Assembly: GCA_021823435.1 (NCBI GenBank)
Contig: JAKANZ010000001.1
Span: forward strand, 1-40,330
Length of the DNA stretch: 40,330 nt
Source of the DNA: Microcaldota archaeon
GTDB lineage: Archaea; Micrarchaeota; Micrarchaeia; Micrarchaeales; CABMGC01
Reading direction: 5' to 3'
Positions within the stretch are counted from its first letter, which is position 1. Each line of letters starts with the position of its first letter. Positions 15,364 through 21,811 of this stretch are shown here, piece by piece. The notes under the pieces are model-generated. The model was given only the letters and a program-made list of their open reading frames with translations. It made no database searches and was not told where the DNA came from. The translations under genes were made by a program, and so were the position numbers.

Positions 15364-16284
15364 TTACGCGCTCTTTTCAGACAGGTACATCAGTATGGCC
15401 TGCTCAATGACAAGCTTGTTCTTCGCCTGGTCCCAGACTATGCTCCTCGAGCCATCGAGGACATCAGCGGTTATCTCCTGCCCTCTGAACGCCGGCAGCG
15501 GGTGCATCACGAGTACTTCTTTGTCAGCATACTGCAGCGCCTTTGCGTTGACCTGATAGGGGGCAAATATCCTCTTCCTCTTCTCAACCTCGTCCTGGTC
15601 CACCTTTCCAAACGTGTCGCTAATCGAGGCGAACGTGTCCGTGTATATGATGTCTGCGCCCGCCAGACCGTCCTGCATGCTGTCGAATATGTCTACGACC
15701 CCATACTCTCTCGCCCGCGTGAGGTACTGGGGGTTCGGCGGGAAGCTCTTGGGGCTCACGAGAGCCATCTCGGCCCCGAGCTTCGTGGCCGCGAGCATCA
15801 GCGAGTTGCAAGTGTTCTGGGCGATGTCTCCCGTGAACGCTATGCGCACGCCCTTTATCCTTCTCTTCGCGTTGCCTATCGTGTATATGTCTGCCAGCGA
15901 CTGAGTCGGGTGTTCGAGATCGGTGAGCGCGTTTATGACAGGTACTGTCGAGTTGTTTGCAAACTCTACCAGATCCTCATGGCGGTCCATCCTTGCTGCC
16001 ACGAAATCAACATAAAGGCTCATTATACGTGCGGTGTCTGAGATGGGCTCTCCCCTTGACATCTGCGTGGTCTTCTTGTCGATGTATATCGAGCGGCCTC
16101 CCAACCTTGACATCGCCACCTCGAACGAAACACGCGTGCGCGTCGACGGTTTCTCGAATAACAGCGCCAGCGTCGAGCCTTCCTTTAGCGACGTGGTGGT
16201 CTTTCCCTCGGTTATCTGGTCCGCTATGTCGAATATGGCGTTCATCTGGTCTCGCGAGAAGTCGTTTATGCTTAGGAAATGCAT
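15364..16284 (-). CDS. carbamoyltransferase, ornithine transcarbamoylase-like with altered substrate motifs
   Basis: 306 aa, normal family length. The carbamoyl-phosphate site is intact: FEKPSTRTRVSFE (STRTR residues 47-51) and HPTQSLADIYT (HPTQ 125-128). Overall similarity, including FAPYQVN (about 240-246), is to ornithine carbamoyltransferases. However, the ornithine-binding S-M-G loop is replaced by D-T-F-A-S-I-S-D (216-223), and the H-C-L-P motif is HPLPA (261-265) as in aspartate enzymes. The amine substrate may therefore not be ornithine. No other arginine or pyrimidine genes are in the window. Starts at ATG; lies 4 nt after the hypothetical gene at 16289. Confidence 0.85.
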   Translation of the reverse strand: MHFLSINDFSRDQMNAIFDIADQITEGKTTTSLKEGSTLALLFEKPSTRTRVSFEVAMSRLGGRSIYIDKKTTQMSRGEPISDTARIMSLYVDFVAARMDRHEDLVEFANNSTVPVINALTDLEHPTQSLADIYTIGNAKRRIKGVRIAFTGDIAQNTCNSLMLAATKLGAEMALVSPKSFPPNPQYLTRAREYGVVDIFDSMQDGLAGADIIYTDTFASISDTFGKVDQDEVEKRKRIFAPYQVNAKALQYADKEVLVMHPLPAFRGQEITADVLDGSRSIVWDQAKNKLVIEQAILMYLSEKSA

Positions 16285-16288
16285 ACTC

Positions 16289-16762
16289 TCACTGGCCGAA
16301 TATGAACCCTAGACCGCTGTCAGATTTCTGCCGCTCTTCATCTATGGTGCTTATCACCTTCTTCTCCACGTCCTCTGAAGCGCGTTGCAGCGAACTTATG
16401 CTCTTCTTGAGCTTTGCTTCTCCGGCTCCGAGAAAAGCGTCGTCGGCGCTCAGGTACAGGTAGCTCTTTTCTCTCTCCAGGCCTATGGCCGTGCCGTCGC
16501 GCAGCTGATAGTCCTGGCGAGCAAATATGATGTTAGCCTCCCTGTCGTTTTTCAGCTTCTCAGCGGCGTCTTCTATCTGCTTCTTCAGTTTCTCAGCATC
16601 CTCTTTCTCTTCCGGATGCGCCGAGAAATAACTATCATCTGCATCCTCCCACTTCTTCGGCATCTTAGGTAGCAGATTCGGGTCAAGGTAGGGATCGTAC
16701 TCGAGCATTTTTTTCAGTGCCGGTGCTTCAGATGAATCAAGCACGTAGACTCTTGCGGGTAT
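16289..16762 (-). CDS. hypothetical protein, probable AUA start after eS8
   Basis: Unknown family. From the formal GTG at 16744 it would have 151 aa, but the frame is open six codons further up and those residues (PARVYVLDSSEAPA) form a first beta-strand, suggesting the true start is ATA at 16762. GGGTGA, which forms the end of the eS8 gene, is four bases upstream. The ATG next to the eS8 stop is in another frame and ends after nine codons. The start (VYVLDSS) recalls PIN-domain proteins, but the rest does not show the acidic quartet. A long acidic coiled coil (about residues 50-75) and a helical C-terminus ending GFIFGQ follow. Confidence 0.6.
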   Translation of the reverse strand: MPARVYVLDSSEAPALKKMLEYDPYLDPNLLPKMPKKWEDADDSYFSAHPEEKEDAEKLKKQIEDAAEKLKNDREANIIFARQDYQLRDGTAIGLEREKSYLYLSADDAFLGAGEAKLKKSISSLQRASEDVEKKVISTIDEERQKSDSGLGFIFGQ

Positions 16763-16766
16763 TCAT

Positions 16767-17165
16767 TCACCCTTCGATAAGCGTGGCGTTTATGCTGCCC
16801 TCCTGGCCTGGCCTGTTTGTCACCCTGGCTTTTCCAAGTTCGGTGTTTATCATCGCGCCTTTGGTTATTATGCCCAGTCTAGCAAAGTTTCTGTTGTCTT
16901 TCGATTCAATAACTCCGGTCACCTTCGCTTTCTTGTATCCCTGTTTGGTAAGTACGTTGGCAAAGGCCACGTTTCGCAGCGCGCCTCTGGTTGTCCCTCC
17001 TCTAGCGCGCACCTTCTTCACCACCTGCTCGCTCCCCACCTTTGAGGCAGCGAAGTATCCGCCCATCTCGCTTCTTCTCTTGTCTCTTGTCCTGTTCTTC
17101 CGCTTGCCACTTCCCGAGGCTACGCGGTCGGATTTATCGTGTAGTTGTGCACCGAACTGGCTCAT
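16767..17165 (-). CDS. rps8e: 30S ribosomal protein eS8
   Basis: 132 aa. Matches the eS8 family: basic N-terminus (SGSGKRKNRTRDKRRSEMGGYF), the central RARGGTTRGALRNVAFANV, and the strand VTNRPGQEGSINATLIEG at the C-terminus. eS8 is an archaeal/eukaryotic small-subunit protein absent from bacteria. A TTATATAG box centred 26 bp before the ATG predicts a leaderless mRNA; the same box can serve the divergent Cgi121 gene. It heads the minus-strand cluster leading into the hypothetical protein and transcarbamoylase genes. Length is typical of archaeal eS8 (125-135 aa). Confidence 0.93.
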   Translation of the reverse strand: MSQFGAQLHDKSDRVASGSGKRKNRTRDKRRSEMGGYFAASKVGSEQVVKKVRARGGTTRGALRNVAFANVLTKQGYKKAKVTGVIESKDNRNFARLGIITKGAMINTELGKARVTNRPGQEGSINATLIEG

Positions 17166-17187
17166 TGTATCACAAATCAGAATGTGT

Positions 17188-17195
17188 TATATAGA
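17188..17195. promoter_or_regulatory. shared TATA box between eS8 and Cgi121 genes
   Basis: TTATATAG, readable as a TATA box on both strands. Its centre lies about 26 bp from the eS8 ATG (17165) and about 26 bp before 17217, just upstream of the GTG/ATG pair (17222/17225) of the Cgi121 gene. One near-symmetric box may drive both divergent transcripts. Confidence 0.5.
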
Positions 17196-17224
17196 TTAAC
17201 AAGGAAAGGGTTTTATTGATTGTG

Positions 17225-17680
17225 ATGACGGTATCAGATGGGACCCCCCCGGAGTTCAGGCTCAAGCCCGTGCTCTACAGTTGCAGCAACGCAAAAGGGA
17301 TAGAACAATTGGTGAAGAGCTCAAAGGCGATATCGAGAGACAAAGATTTCGTGCTTCTTTTCGATCACAAGGAAGAGGTGGCACCGAGAGTACTGCCCGC
17401 GCTCGTAAACGCCATGATAAGGATGAAGGACGGCACCATGCGAGCCAGGGAAGTGCAGATCGAGATGCTCCTGCTCCTCTGCGGTACGATGAATGTAGGT
17501 AAGGCGCTTAAAGAAATGGGTGCAAAGACAAGCAAGAGGTTCTTCGTATTCGCGACAAGCATGGCGATCTTCACAAGATTTTCCAAAGCAAACCAAATAA
17601 GAAACGCAGAGCGCGTGCCCCTTAAATTCGACGTCTCAGCAGCAGGAGATGTCGCTATAACAGAGTTATCAAAAAGCTGA
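17225..17680 (+). CDS. KEOPS complex subunit Cgi121-like
   Basis: About 151 aa. The pattern RAREVQIEMLLLLCGTMNVGKALKEMGAK, then RFFVFATS, matches the Cgi121/TPRKB family, where a helix carrying A-x-E-x-x-L-L-x-x-x-G-x-x-x-I-x-x-A-I-x-x-x-G binds the Bud32 kinase. Cgi121 recruits tRNA to KEOPS for N6-threonylcarbamoyladenosine (t6A37) synthesis. A Sua5/YrdC-type gene making the activated intermediate is at 21812. Start: ATG 17225 (GTG 17222 also possible); the TTG at 17216 coincides with the predicted transcription start. Kae1 and Bud32 are not in the window. Confidence 0.7.
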   Translation: MTVSDGTPPEFRLKPVLYSCSNAKGIEQLVKSSKAISRDKDFVLLFDHKEEVAPRVLPALVNAMIRMKDGTMRAREVQIEMLLLLCGTMNVGKALKEMGAKTSKRFFVFATSMAIFTRFSKANQIRNAERVPLKFDVSAAGDVAITELSKS

Positions 17681-17702
17681 AGAAGTGTTATATGTCTTGT
17701 GT

Positions 17703-17730
17703 CAAAAGCGCAAACATATTTACGCTTTTG
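17703..17730. repeat. perfect inverted repeat, hairpin after Cgi121 gene
   Basis: CAAAAGCG (17703-17710) and CGCTTTTG (17723-17730) form an 8-bp stem with a 12-nt loop, 22 nt after the Cgi121 stop. It could be a transcript-end structure or a binding site. The rest of the 235-bp gap (to 17915) has no convincing ORF; it carries a 10-bp direct repeat TTTGCAGCAC (17727-17736 and 17834-17843) and several short complementary G/C-rich segments. Confidence 0.5.
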
Positions 17731-17915
17731 CAGCACAGTAGTTTGGGGGCAACGGGCATGCATCCGATTTCTGGTTCTCCCCGACCCAGGTCGTCAATAT
17801 CTTGGTGTCTGCTGCCCCTCCCATCCACTCTGCTTTGCAGCACGAAGAAAAGAGAAAACGCACTGCCTCCGACGCTCAACAAATGCGTTGCCATTTATCG
17901 CGGAACGGCTTCCAA

Positions 17916-18737
17916 CTACGTCCTCTTTCCTTGAAGCAAGACCTCTGCCGCGCCCTTCAGATATGTCCTTGCTTTTTCAGCATTGAACGCGTCGTTGCCG
18001 TAGCCTTCTCCCAGCTTGTCTCGCAAGCCTCCCTCAGCGTCTATGGAGAACGATGTGGTGTTCGTGGCCCTGATAAGCCCGGACAGCTTCTCTGCGACAT
18101 TCTCGCCACTGAATCCTCCTGCGAATACAATATCTGATTTCACTCCGCCGCTCTTCAGCGTCTGGTATTCCGATGTGATTGCCTGCATGTCAAACTCTAT
18201 GCCTCTTCCGCCAGAAGAGTCCAATATTATGTAATCAATTCCGGAGTACCCATTTGCCAGTTTGACCGCCACTTGCTCCATGCTCATCCCTGCGGTCACG
18301 TGCGGGGACATCTGCAGTATGATCTTCAACTGCGGGAACTCGGCTTTGATCTCTGCCATCTGCGCCGTGGTCGGCCACACCTTGTTCAGCTGTACTCCAT
18401 CAACGAGCCCTCTGCGGTATATGGCCCCGAGCTCCAGCAGAGCTCGTAGCTGCTGCACCAGCAGCTCCGGCTGTTTGGTGTAGTAGTGTATCGTTACGAA
18501 GCCTTCGCCGTTGACCGCTTCGAGCACGTAGGGTAGGTCGTCTCTGGTTGGCACACGCCTGTTGCCTTCGCTGAATCCAAACGCAAGAGTCTTCCACGAA
18601 GCCTGAAAGCCCCACATCGGAATGTGCGCGGTCTTCATGTCGAAGCCGGCTTCTCTGAAAAGCGAAACAGAACGCTTTGCCTCCTCTACCGTAGAGATAC
18701 CGCACACACCCACGTACTGTTTGTTCCTCTCAGCCAT
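17916..18737 (-). CDS. TIM-barrel protein related to phosphoribosylanthranilate isomerase (TrpF-like)
   Basis: 273 aa from ATG 18737. Features in TrpF order: strand 1 V-G-V-C-G-I-S-T-x-E-E-A with the general-base Cys position, strand 6 DYIILDSSGGRG (Asp at the general-acid position, phosphate-binding glycines), strand 7 IVFAGGFSGENV, and strand 8 SIDAEGGLRDKLG. PRAI is usually about 200 aa; this one is longer in strands 2-4 (MWGFQASWKTLAFGFSEG). No other trp genes are near, so it may act on another phosphoribosyl compound. An ATG at 18761 lies only 12 bp from the TTATTAA box near 18773, so the internal ATG is preferred. Confidence 0.65.
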   Translation of the reverse strand: MAERNKQYVGVCGISTVEEAKRSVSLFREAGFDMKTAHIPMWGFQASWKTLAFGFSEGNRRVPTRDDLPYVLEAVNGEGFVTIHYYTKQPELLVQQLRALLELGAIYRRGLVDGVQLNKVWPTTAQMAEIKAEFPQLKIILQMSPHVTAGMSMEQVAVKLANGYSGIDYIILDSSGGRGIEFDMQAITSEYQTLKSGGVKSDIVFAGGFSGENVAEKLSGLIRATNTTSFSIDAEGGLRDKLGEGYGNDAFNAEKARTYLKGAAEVLLQGKRT

Positions 18738-18792
18738 AGAATCAGCGTGATTGCTTCCCATTCCCTCTTAATAAGAATTCATGTTAGGCAGC

Positions 18793-19434
18793 TCACTCCT
18801 CAACGAACTTCGCGTTTAGTATCTCGTATATCTTCTCCGCTTTCTTTCCCCCAATCTTGTTTACCTTCATCAGTTCGTCAGGCTCTGCAGATACAACGTT
18901 CTTTACCGTCTTGAAGTGGCTTATGAGCGATCTCGCGAGCTTGGGTCCAACGCCAGGTATGGAGCTAAGGATGAGGAGTTGCCACTGCGAATTGCTGAGC
19001 GCCCTTTTCGAACCAAGCATGCGCGGTTCCCTGCGCTCTTCCTGCTCTCTTTCTGCCAACCTCGCAAGCGTGCTGACCGTCTCCGCCGTGTCCCTCGCCC
19101 TCAGCACCTGCACGTTGTAGTCGCTGTACACGCTTATTATCGCACCCAGAACCACGTTAGGGTTCATTGCAAACTCGCTTTCCTCTCCCTCAATCAGCAG
19201 TATGGGCTTCTTGTAAGTGCCGCTGAGCCTCTCGACTTGATCGAAAAGTCGCGCATTTATTATCGAACTCTCAAGGTCATGCGCCGTCTTGCGCTCGACG
19301 CACATCCTGTCTGACAGTACATAGTCACCAACAGGGAGCTGCGCGAAGCTGAGCATGATTCCAGAGCCAGAAAGCCCCTCGAGTATGTCTAGGTTCCTCT
19401 CACGCTTGTCAACAATTATCTTGACTTCCCCCAT
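18793..19434 (-). CDS. ERCC4-type (XPF/Mus81 family) structure-specific nuclease with HhH domain
   Basis: 213 aa. Starts at ATG 19434 with VKIIVDKRER, the first ERCC4 strand; PVGDYVLS and VERKTAHDLESSI give the G-D-x(n)-E-R-K-x-x-x-D catalytic motif. The C-terminal ~60 residues contain two helix-hairpin-helix elements (LSSIPGVGPKLARSLISHF and LMKVNKIGGKKAEKIYEIL). This is the short archaeal XPF form lacking a helicase domain; it cuts branched or flap DNA next to double-strand junctions, usually with PCNA. The frame upstream of 19434 runs into the RIO1 gene and is not real. The gene is divergent from RIO1 over a palindromic promoter. Confidence 0.93.
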   Translation of the reverse strand: MGEVKIIVDKRERNLDILEGLSGSGIMLSFAQLPVGDYVLSDRMCVERKTAHDLESSIINARLFDQVERLSGTYKKPILLIEGEESEFAMNPNVVLGAIISVYSDYNVQVLRARDTAETVSTLARLAEREQEERREPRMLGSKRALSNSQWQLLILSSIPGVGPKLARSLISHFKTVKNVVSAEPDELMKVNKIGGKKAEKIYEILNAKFVEE

Positions 19435-19447
19435 ACAACCAGGCTGC

Positions 19448-19463
19448 GCTATATTGATATAGC
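19448..19463. promoter_or_regulatory. palindromic bidirectional TATA element
   Basis: GCTATAT-TG-ATATAGC, a perfect 7+2+7 inverted repeat placed symmetrically between the divergent ATGs at 19434 and 19484. Each half gives a TATA box about 25-27 bp before one start codon, predicting two leaderless mRNAs (nuclease and RIO1). Confidence 0.6.
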
Positions 19464-19483
19464 TGGTTAGGAATAAATAGCGT

Positions 19484-20245
19484 ATGGCAAGACGCAGGAG
19501 CAGGGAGAAGCAGCCAAGCAGGGAGAAGCATCCGATAAACGAACAGCTGAAGATAGAGGAGGGCATTTTCGACAACAGGACCATGCTGCGCATAGGCAAG
19601 CTCTTCAACAAGGGCGTGGTCGCGAGCATGGAGTTCATAATAGCGAGAGGCAAGGAAGCCGACGTCTATCTGGCAGATGCTGGCGAGAAGGTCGGAAGCG
19701 AGTTCCTCGCGCTCAAGGTCTTCAGGCTTGAGAATGCCAGATTCCAGAACCGCATAAAGTACATAGAGGGCGATCCCCGGTTCGGCAGGGTGAAGGGCAG
19801 CATCTTCGCGATAGTGAGCGAGTGGTGCAAGAAAGAATATGGCAACCTGCTTGTCGCTGAAGCCGCAGAGATACACGCACCGCGTCCCTACGCGTTCAGC
19901 GGCAACGTTCTCGCGATGGAGTTCCTGGGCGAGGACGGCAAGCCGGCGAAGACAATGAGGGAGGAGGGGCTGCAGGACCCTGATAAGACACTGGCTGCAA
20001 TCCTGGAGGATACGCACAGACTCTACGCAAATGAGCTGGTGCACGCAGACCTGAGCGAGTACAACATACTCATGGTCGGTGGCATGCCCTACATGATAGA
20101 CTTCGGGCAGGCGGTGCACATCAAGCATCCAGATGCAACGAGGTATTTGGAAAGAGACGTGGGAAACATACTGCACTACTTCAGCAAGACGTATGGGATA
20201 GAGAAAGATCCGACAGAGGTCCTAGGGCGAATAACAGGTAGCTAG
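19484..20245 (+). CDS. rio1: RIO1-type serine protein kinase/ATPase
   Basis: 253 aa. Basic N-terminus (RRRSREKQPSREKH), an ATP-loop in IARGKEADVYLADA, the catalytic loop VHADLSEYNIL (Asp and Asn), and the metal-binding IDFGQAV (Asp-Phe-Gly). The segment GDPRFGRVKGSIFAIVSEW is the RIO1 flexible loop region. RIO1 kinases act in maturation of the small ribosomal subunit in archaea and eukaryotes, which fits the nearby aIF1A, aIF2-beta and eS8 genes. Length is typical of archaeal RIO1 (about 250 aa). The ATG lies 26 bp after the palindromic TATA element. It converges on aIF1A, with stops eight bases apart. Confidence 0.95.
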   Translation: MARRRSREKQPSREKHPINEQLKIEEGIFDNRTMLRIGKLFNKGVVASMEFIIARGKEADVYLADAGEKVGSEFLALKVFRLENARFQNRIKYIEGDPRFGRVKGSIFAIVSEWCKKEYGNLLVAEAAEIHAPRPYAFSGNVLAMEFLGEDGKPAKTMREEGLQDPDKTLAAILEDTHRLYANELVHADLSEYNILMVGGMPYMIDFGQAVHIKHPDATRYLERDVGNILHYFSKTYGIEKDPTEVLGRITGS

Positions 20246-20253
20246 CCGCGTTG

Positions 20254-20577
20254 CTATTGCGGCACCTGAATGCCCCTGTCGCGCAGCCTGTCCCTGTCTC
20301 CTATGCTGTATCTCCAGACAATGTCCCCGCGTTCGTTGCTCTGCACCACCCACGGCTTGACAACCACGAGGTCGTTCTCCTTTATCCAGAACCTTCTCCT
20401 GAGCCTGCCCGGTATGCTGCAGATGCGCTCAAAGCTGTCGGAGCAGCGTATCTTGAACTTCGATGCACCCATCGCCTGCACCACAACGCCCACGACCTCT
20501 CCCTGCTGCGGTATCTTCAGTTCGTAGACTGGCTCTGGGCGCTTGCCGCCCCTTCCTCTACCTCTGTAGTACGCCAA
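20254..20577 (-). CDS. eif1a: translation initiation factor aIF1A
   Basis: 107 aa. OB-fold (S1-like) protein: QGEVVGVVVQAMGASKFKI, CSDSFERICSIPGRLRRRFWI, NDLVVVKPW, with the basic Gly/Arg-rich N-terminal tail (GRGRGGKRPE). aIF1A is the archaeal IF1/eIF1A homolog, binding the A site of the 30S subunit during start selection. It lies 9 nt after the aIF2-beta gene on the minus strand, so both initiation factors are co-transcribed. Given the proposed AUA starts in this window, initiation-fidelity factors encoded here are of particular interest. Nothing unusual in length or motifs is evident. Confidence 0.95.
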   Translation of the reverse strand: MAYYRGRGRGGKRPEPVYELKIPQQGEVVGVVVQAMGASKFKIRCSDSFERICSIPGRLRRRFWIKENDLVVVKPWVVQSNERGDIVWRYSIGDRDRLRDRGIQVPQ

Positions 20578-20586
20578 TCAAAAACC

Positions 20587-21009
20587 TCAAGATCTTTTTA
20601 CCGTGTACCTTGCTCCGCATGCCTCGCAGACAAGCGTCTCGTAGCCGCGTTCTGTTCCCTCGATGTGCGTGTCTGGCTTGTGGCACTCCTTGCATATAAC
20701 GTATGTCTCGAAATACTTCTTTACCTTGTCGTTCAGCGCAGCAGCCTGTACCTTGGCGCTTATAGTGAGCTTCTGATCCCCCACGCTTACCGGCGCGGCC
20801 AGTTCCTTGCTCAGATATTTCGCAATATCGGCCTCATCCCTTCGGGCTGCGTCTGCAATCTGCGAGAAGTTCCTGATCATCGTCTTGCTGCCCTGTATTA
20901 TCGAATCCACCTCTGGTACCTTGAAATCGGACTTCTCGGTAGCGAGACTGGGCAGCTTGGCGAACGCCCTATCGAGCAGTTGCTCATAGTTCGAATCCAA
21001 AAGAATCAC
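20587..21009 (-). CDS. eif2b: translation initiation factor aIF2 subunit beta
   Basis: 140 aa. N-terminal helix contacting aIF2-gamma (YEQLLDRAFAKLP), the core alpha/beta domain (KTMIRNFSQIADAARRD, YLSKELAAPVSVGDQKLTI), and a C-terminal zinc ribbon with C-K-E-C (about residue 107) and C-E-A-C (about 129). It is part of the ternary complex that brings Met-tRNAi to the ribosome. Length is normal for archaeal aIF2-beta (135-145 aa). Start is GTG at 21009, about 26 bp after TTAATAA (near 21035), so leaderless. It is divergent from the unknown gene at 21105. Confidence 0.95.
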   Translation of the reverse strand: MILLDSNYEQLLDRAFAKLPSLATEKSDFKVPEVDSIIQGSKTMIRNFSQIADAARRDEADIAKYLSKELAAPVSVGDQKLTISAKVQAAALNDKVKKYFETYVICKECHKPDTHIEGTERGYETLVCEACGARYTVKRS

Positions 21010-21085
21010 GTTAATAGTAGGTTTAAGGGGTTATTAAGCTATTCGCATCACTTTTTTTAAAGCCAATTATTATTAAGCAAAAAAC

Positions 21086-21099
21086 CTAACTCGAGTTAG
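21086..21099. promoter_or_regulatory. 14-bp perfect palindrome, putative operator
   Basis: CTAACTCGAGTTAG lies 6-19 bp upstream of the ATG at 21105, after an AT-rich TATA region (about 21050-21075). Its position at or just after the expected transcription start is typical of an operator for a dimeric repressor. The same sequence is not seen elsewhere in the window. Confidence 0.5.
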
Positions 21100-21104
21100 A
21101 TAAG

Positions 21105-21503
21105 ATGGCTCAAAACCTAAAAGTGCACACCTTTATCGACGCAGATGGGAATAAATTCAACTATATCAATGATAATAAATCCGAATGGAAAGCTTCAGGG
21201 TGGCCGCTGAGGCAGACCACTCCGATTTTGACCGGTCTCGAACTGAGAGGGCGCGAGCTTAAAGCAGAAGAGTTAGACTTCAAAGGCCACGGCAGCCCGA
21301 TGAGTTTCTGGCAAGGGGTTTACAAACTTACAACGAAAGGGATAGTGCACGGATACGCTGTGATCCCGATATCGGGAACCACCCGTGGTGGCTTCATATT
21401 CATTCTGAATCCCAGGGTTTCTAGGATCTACAGGAGCGAAGAGCTGGCTATGAAAGATTCAGGGGCGACCCTGTGCGGCGCCCGCCACGTTAAAAGGACG
21501 TAA
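21105..21503 (+). CDS. hypothetical protein, 132 aa
   Basis: Unknown family. Soluble, probably beta-rich: HTFIDADGNKFNYIND, WQGVYKLTTKGIVHGYAVIPIS and GGFIFILNPRVSRIY look like strands. No catalytic or zinc motif; a single Cys near the end. Base composition is slightly more AT-rich than the surroundings in its first third. It has its own promoter region with a perfect palindrome just before the ATG, so its expression is probably controlled separately. The SRP RNA gene follows on the same strand with its own TATA box. Confidence 0.65.
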   Translation: MAQNLKVHTFIDADGNKFNYINDNKSEWKASGWPLRQTTPILTGLELRGRELKAEELDFKGHGSPMSFWQGVYKLTTKGIVHGYAVIPISGTTRGGFIFILNPRVSRIYRSEELAMKDSGATLCGARHVKRT

Positions 21504-21510
21504 AAACGCT

Positions 21511-21518
21511 TATTAAAT
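21511..21518 (+). promoter_or_regulatory. TATA box of SRP RNA gene
   Basis: TATTAAAT, centred about 25 bp before the proposed 5' end of the SRP RNA (21539). Confidence 0.5.
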
Positions 21519-21538
21519 GCTCTCGGCATATTCTTATT

Positions 21539-21800
21539 GCAGTAGGGAGGTGGGAAGCTAGGGGTTTCCCATTCCGCAAATCCCCTTCGGCGGGCCGTAT
21601 GCCGTTTGCGTTGCACGCATGCATGTCGGGCCCTCGCCAAAGCGTCGAGGTCTTGCCTCCAGTGGCGGTCTCACGTATGAACCGGGCCAGGCCGGAAGGA
21701 GCAACCCTAAGTATGCGCGGCTGTGCTCTGGAGATACAGGGCTGAGCAGAGGCGTGGACAACTCGGCATGCTTGCCTGCGGCTAGATCGGCTCCTGCTGC
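21539..21800 (+). ncRNA. ffs: 7S signal recognition particle RNA
   Basis: The helix 8 domain is unmistakable at about 21679-21708: GAACC, then GGGCCAGGCCGGAAGGAGCA with the GGAA tetraloop and the asymmetric loop bound by SRP54. Upstream, GGGG ... CCCC and CGGCGGGCCG elements at about 21557-21600 fit Alu-domain helices 3 and 4. The ends can pair (GCAGTAGGGAG at 21539 with CTCCTGCTGC at 21791-21800), giving the archaeal helix 1. Total about 262 nt, a little shorter than typical archaeal 7S RNA (about 300). Ends are predicted by pairing and by the TATA box, so they are approximate. It works with SRP54/SRP19 and SecY in co-translational targeting. Confidence 0.93.
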
Positions 21801-21811
21801 ACGATGATCGC

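Noticed and set aside
15358-16041. 227-codon plus-strand ORF opposite the transcarbamoylase
   Set aside because: Antisense shadow of a clear enzyme gene; no motif or ribosome site.
17692-17986. 80- and 95-codon plus-strand ORFs after the Cgi121 gene
   Set aside because: Frames lack coding bias, overlap the TrpF-like gene and show no similarity.
18793-19653. Longer ERCC4 nuclease ORF of 286 codons
   Set aside because: The extra 73 codons overlap RIO1 and its promoter; ATG 19434 begins the domain exactly.
19409-20176. 255-codon minus-strand ORF opposite RIO1
   Set aside because: Shadow of the kinase gene; contains improbable composition and would swallow the palindromic promoter.
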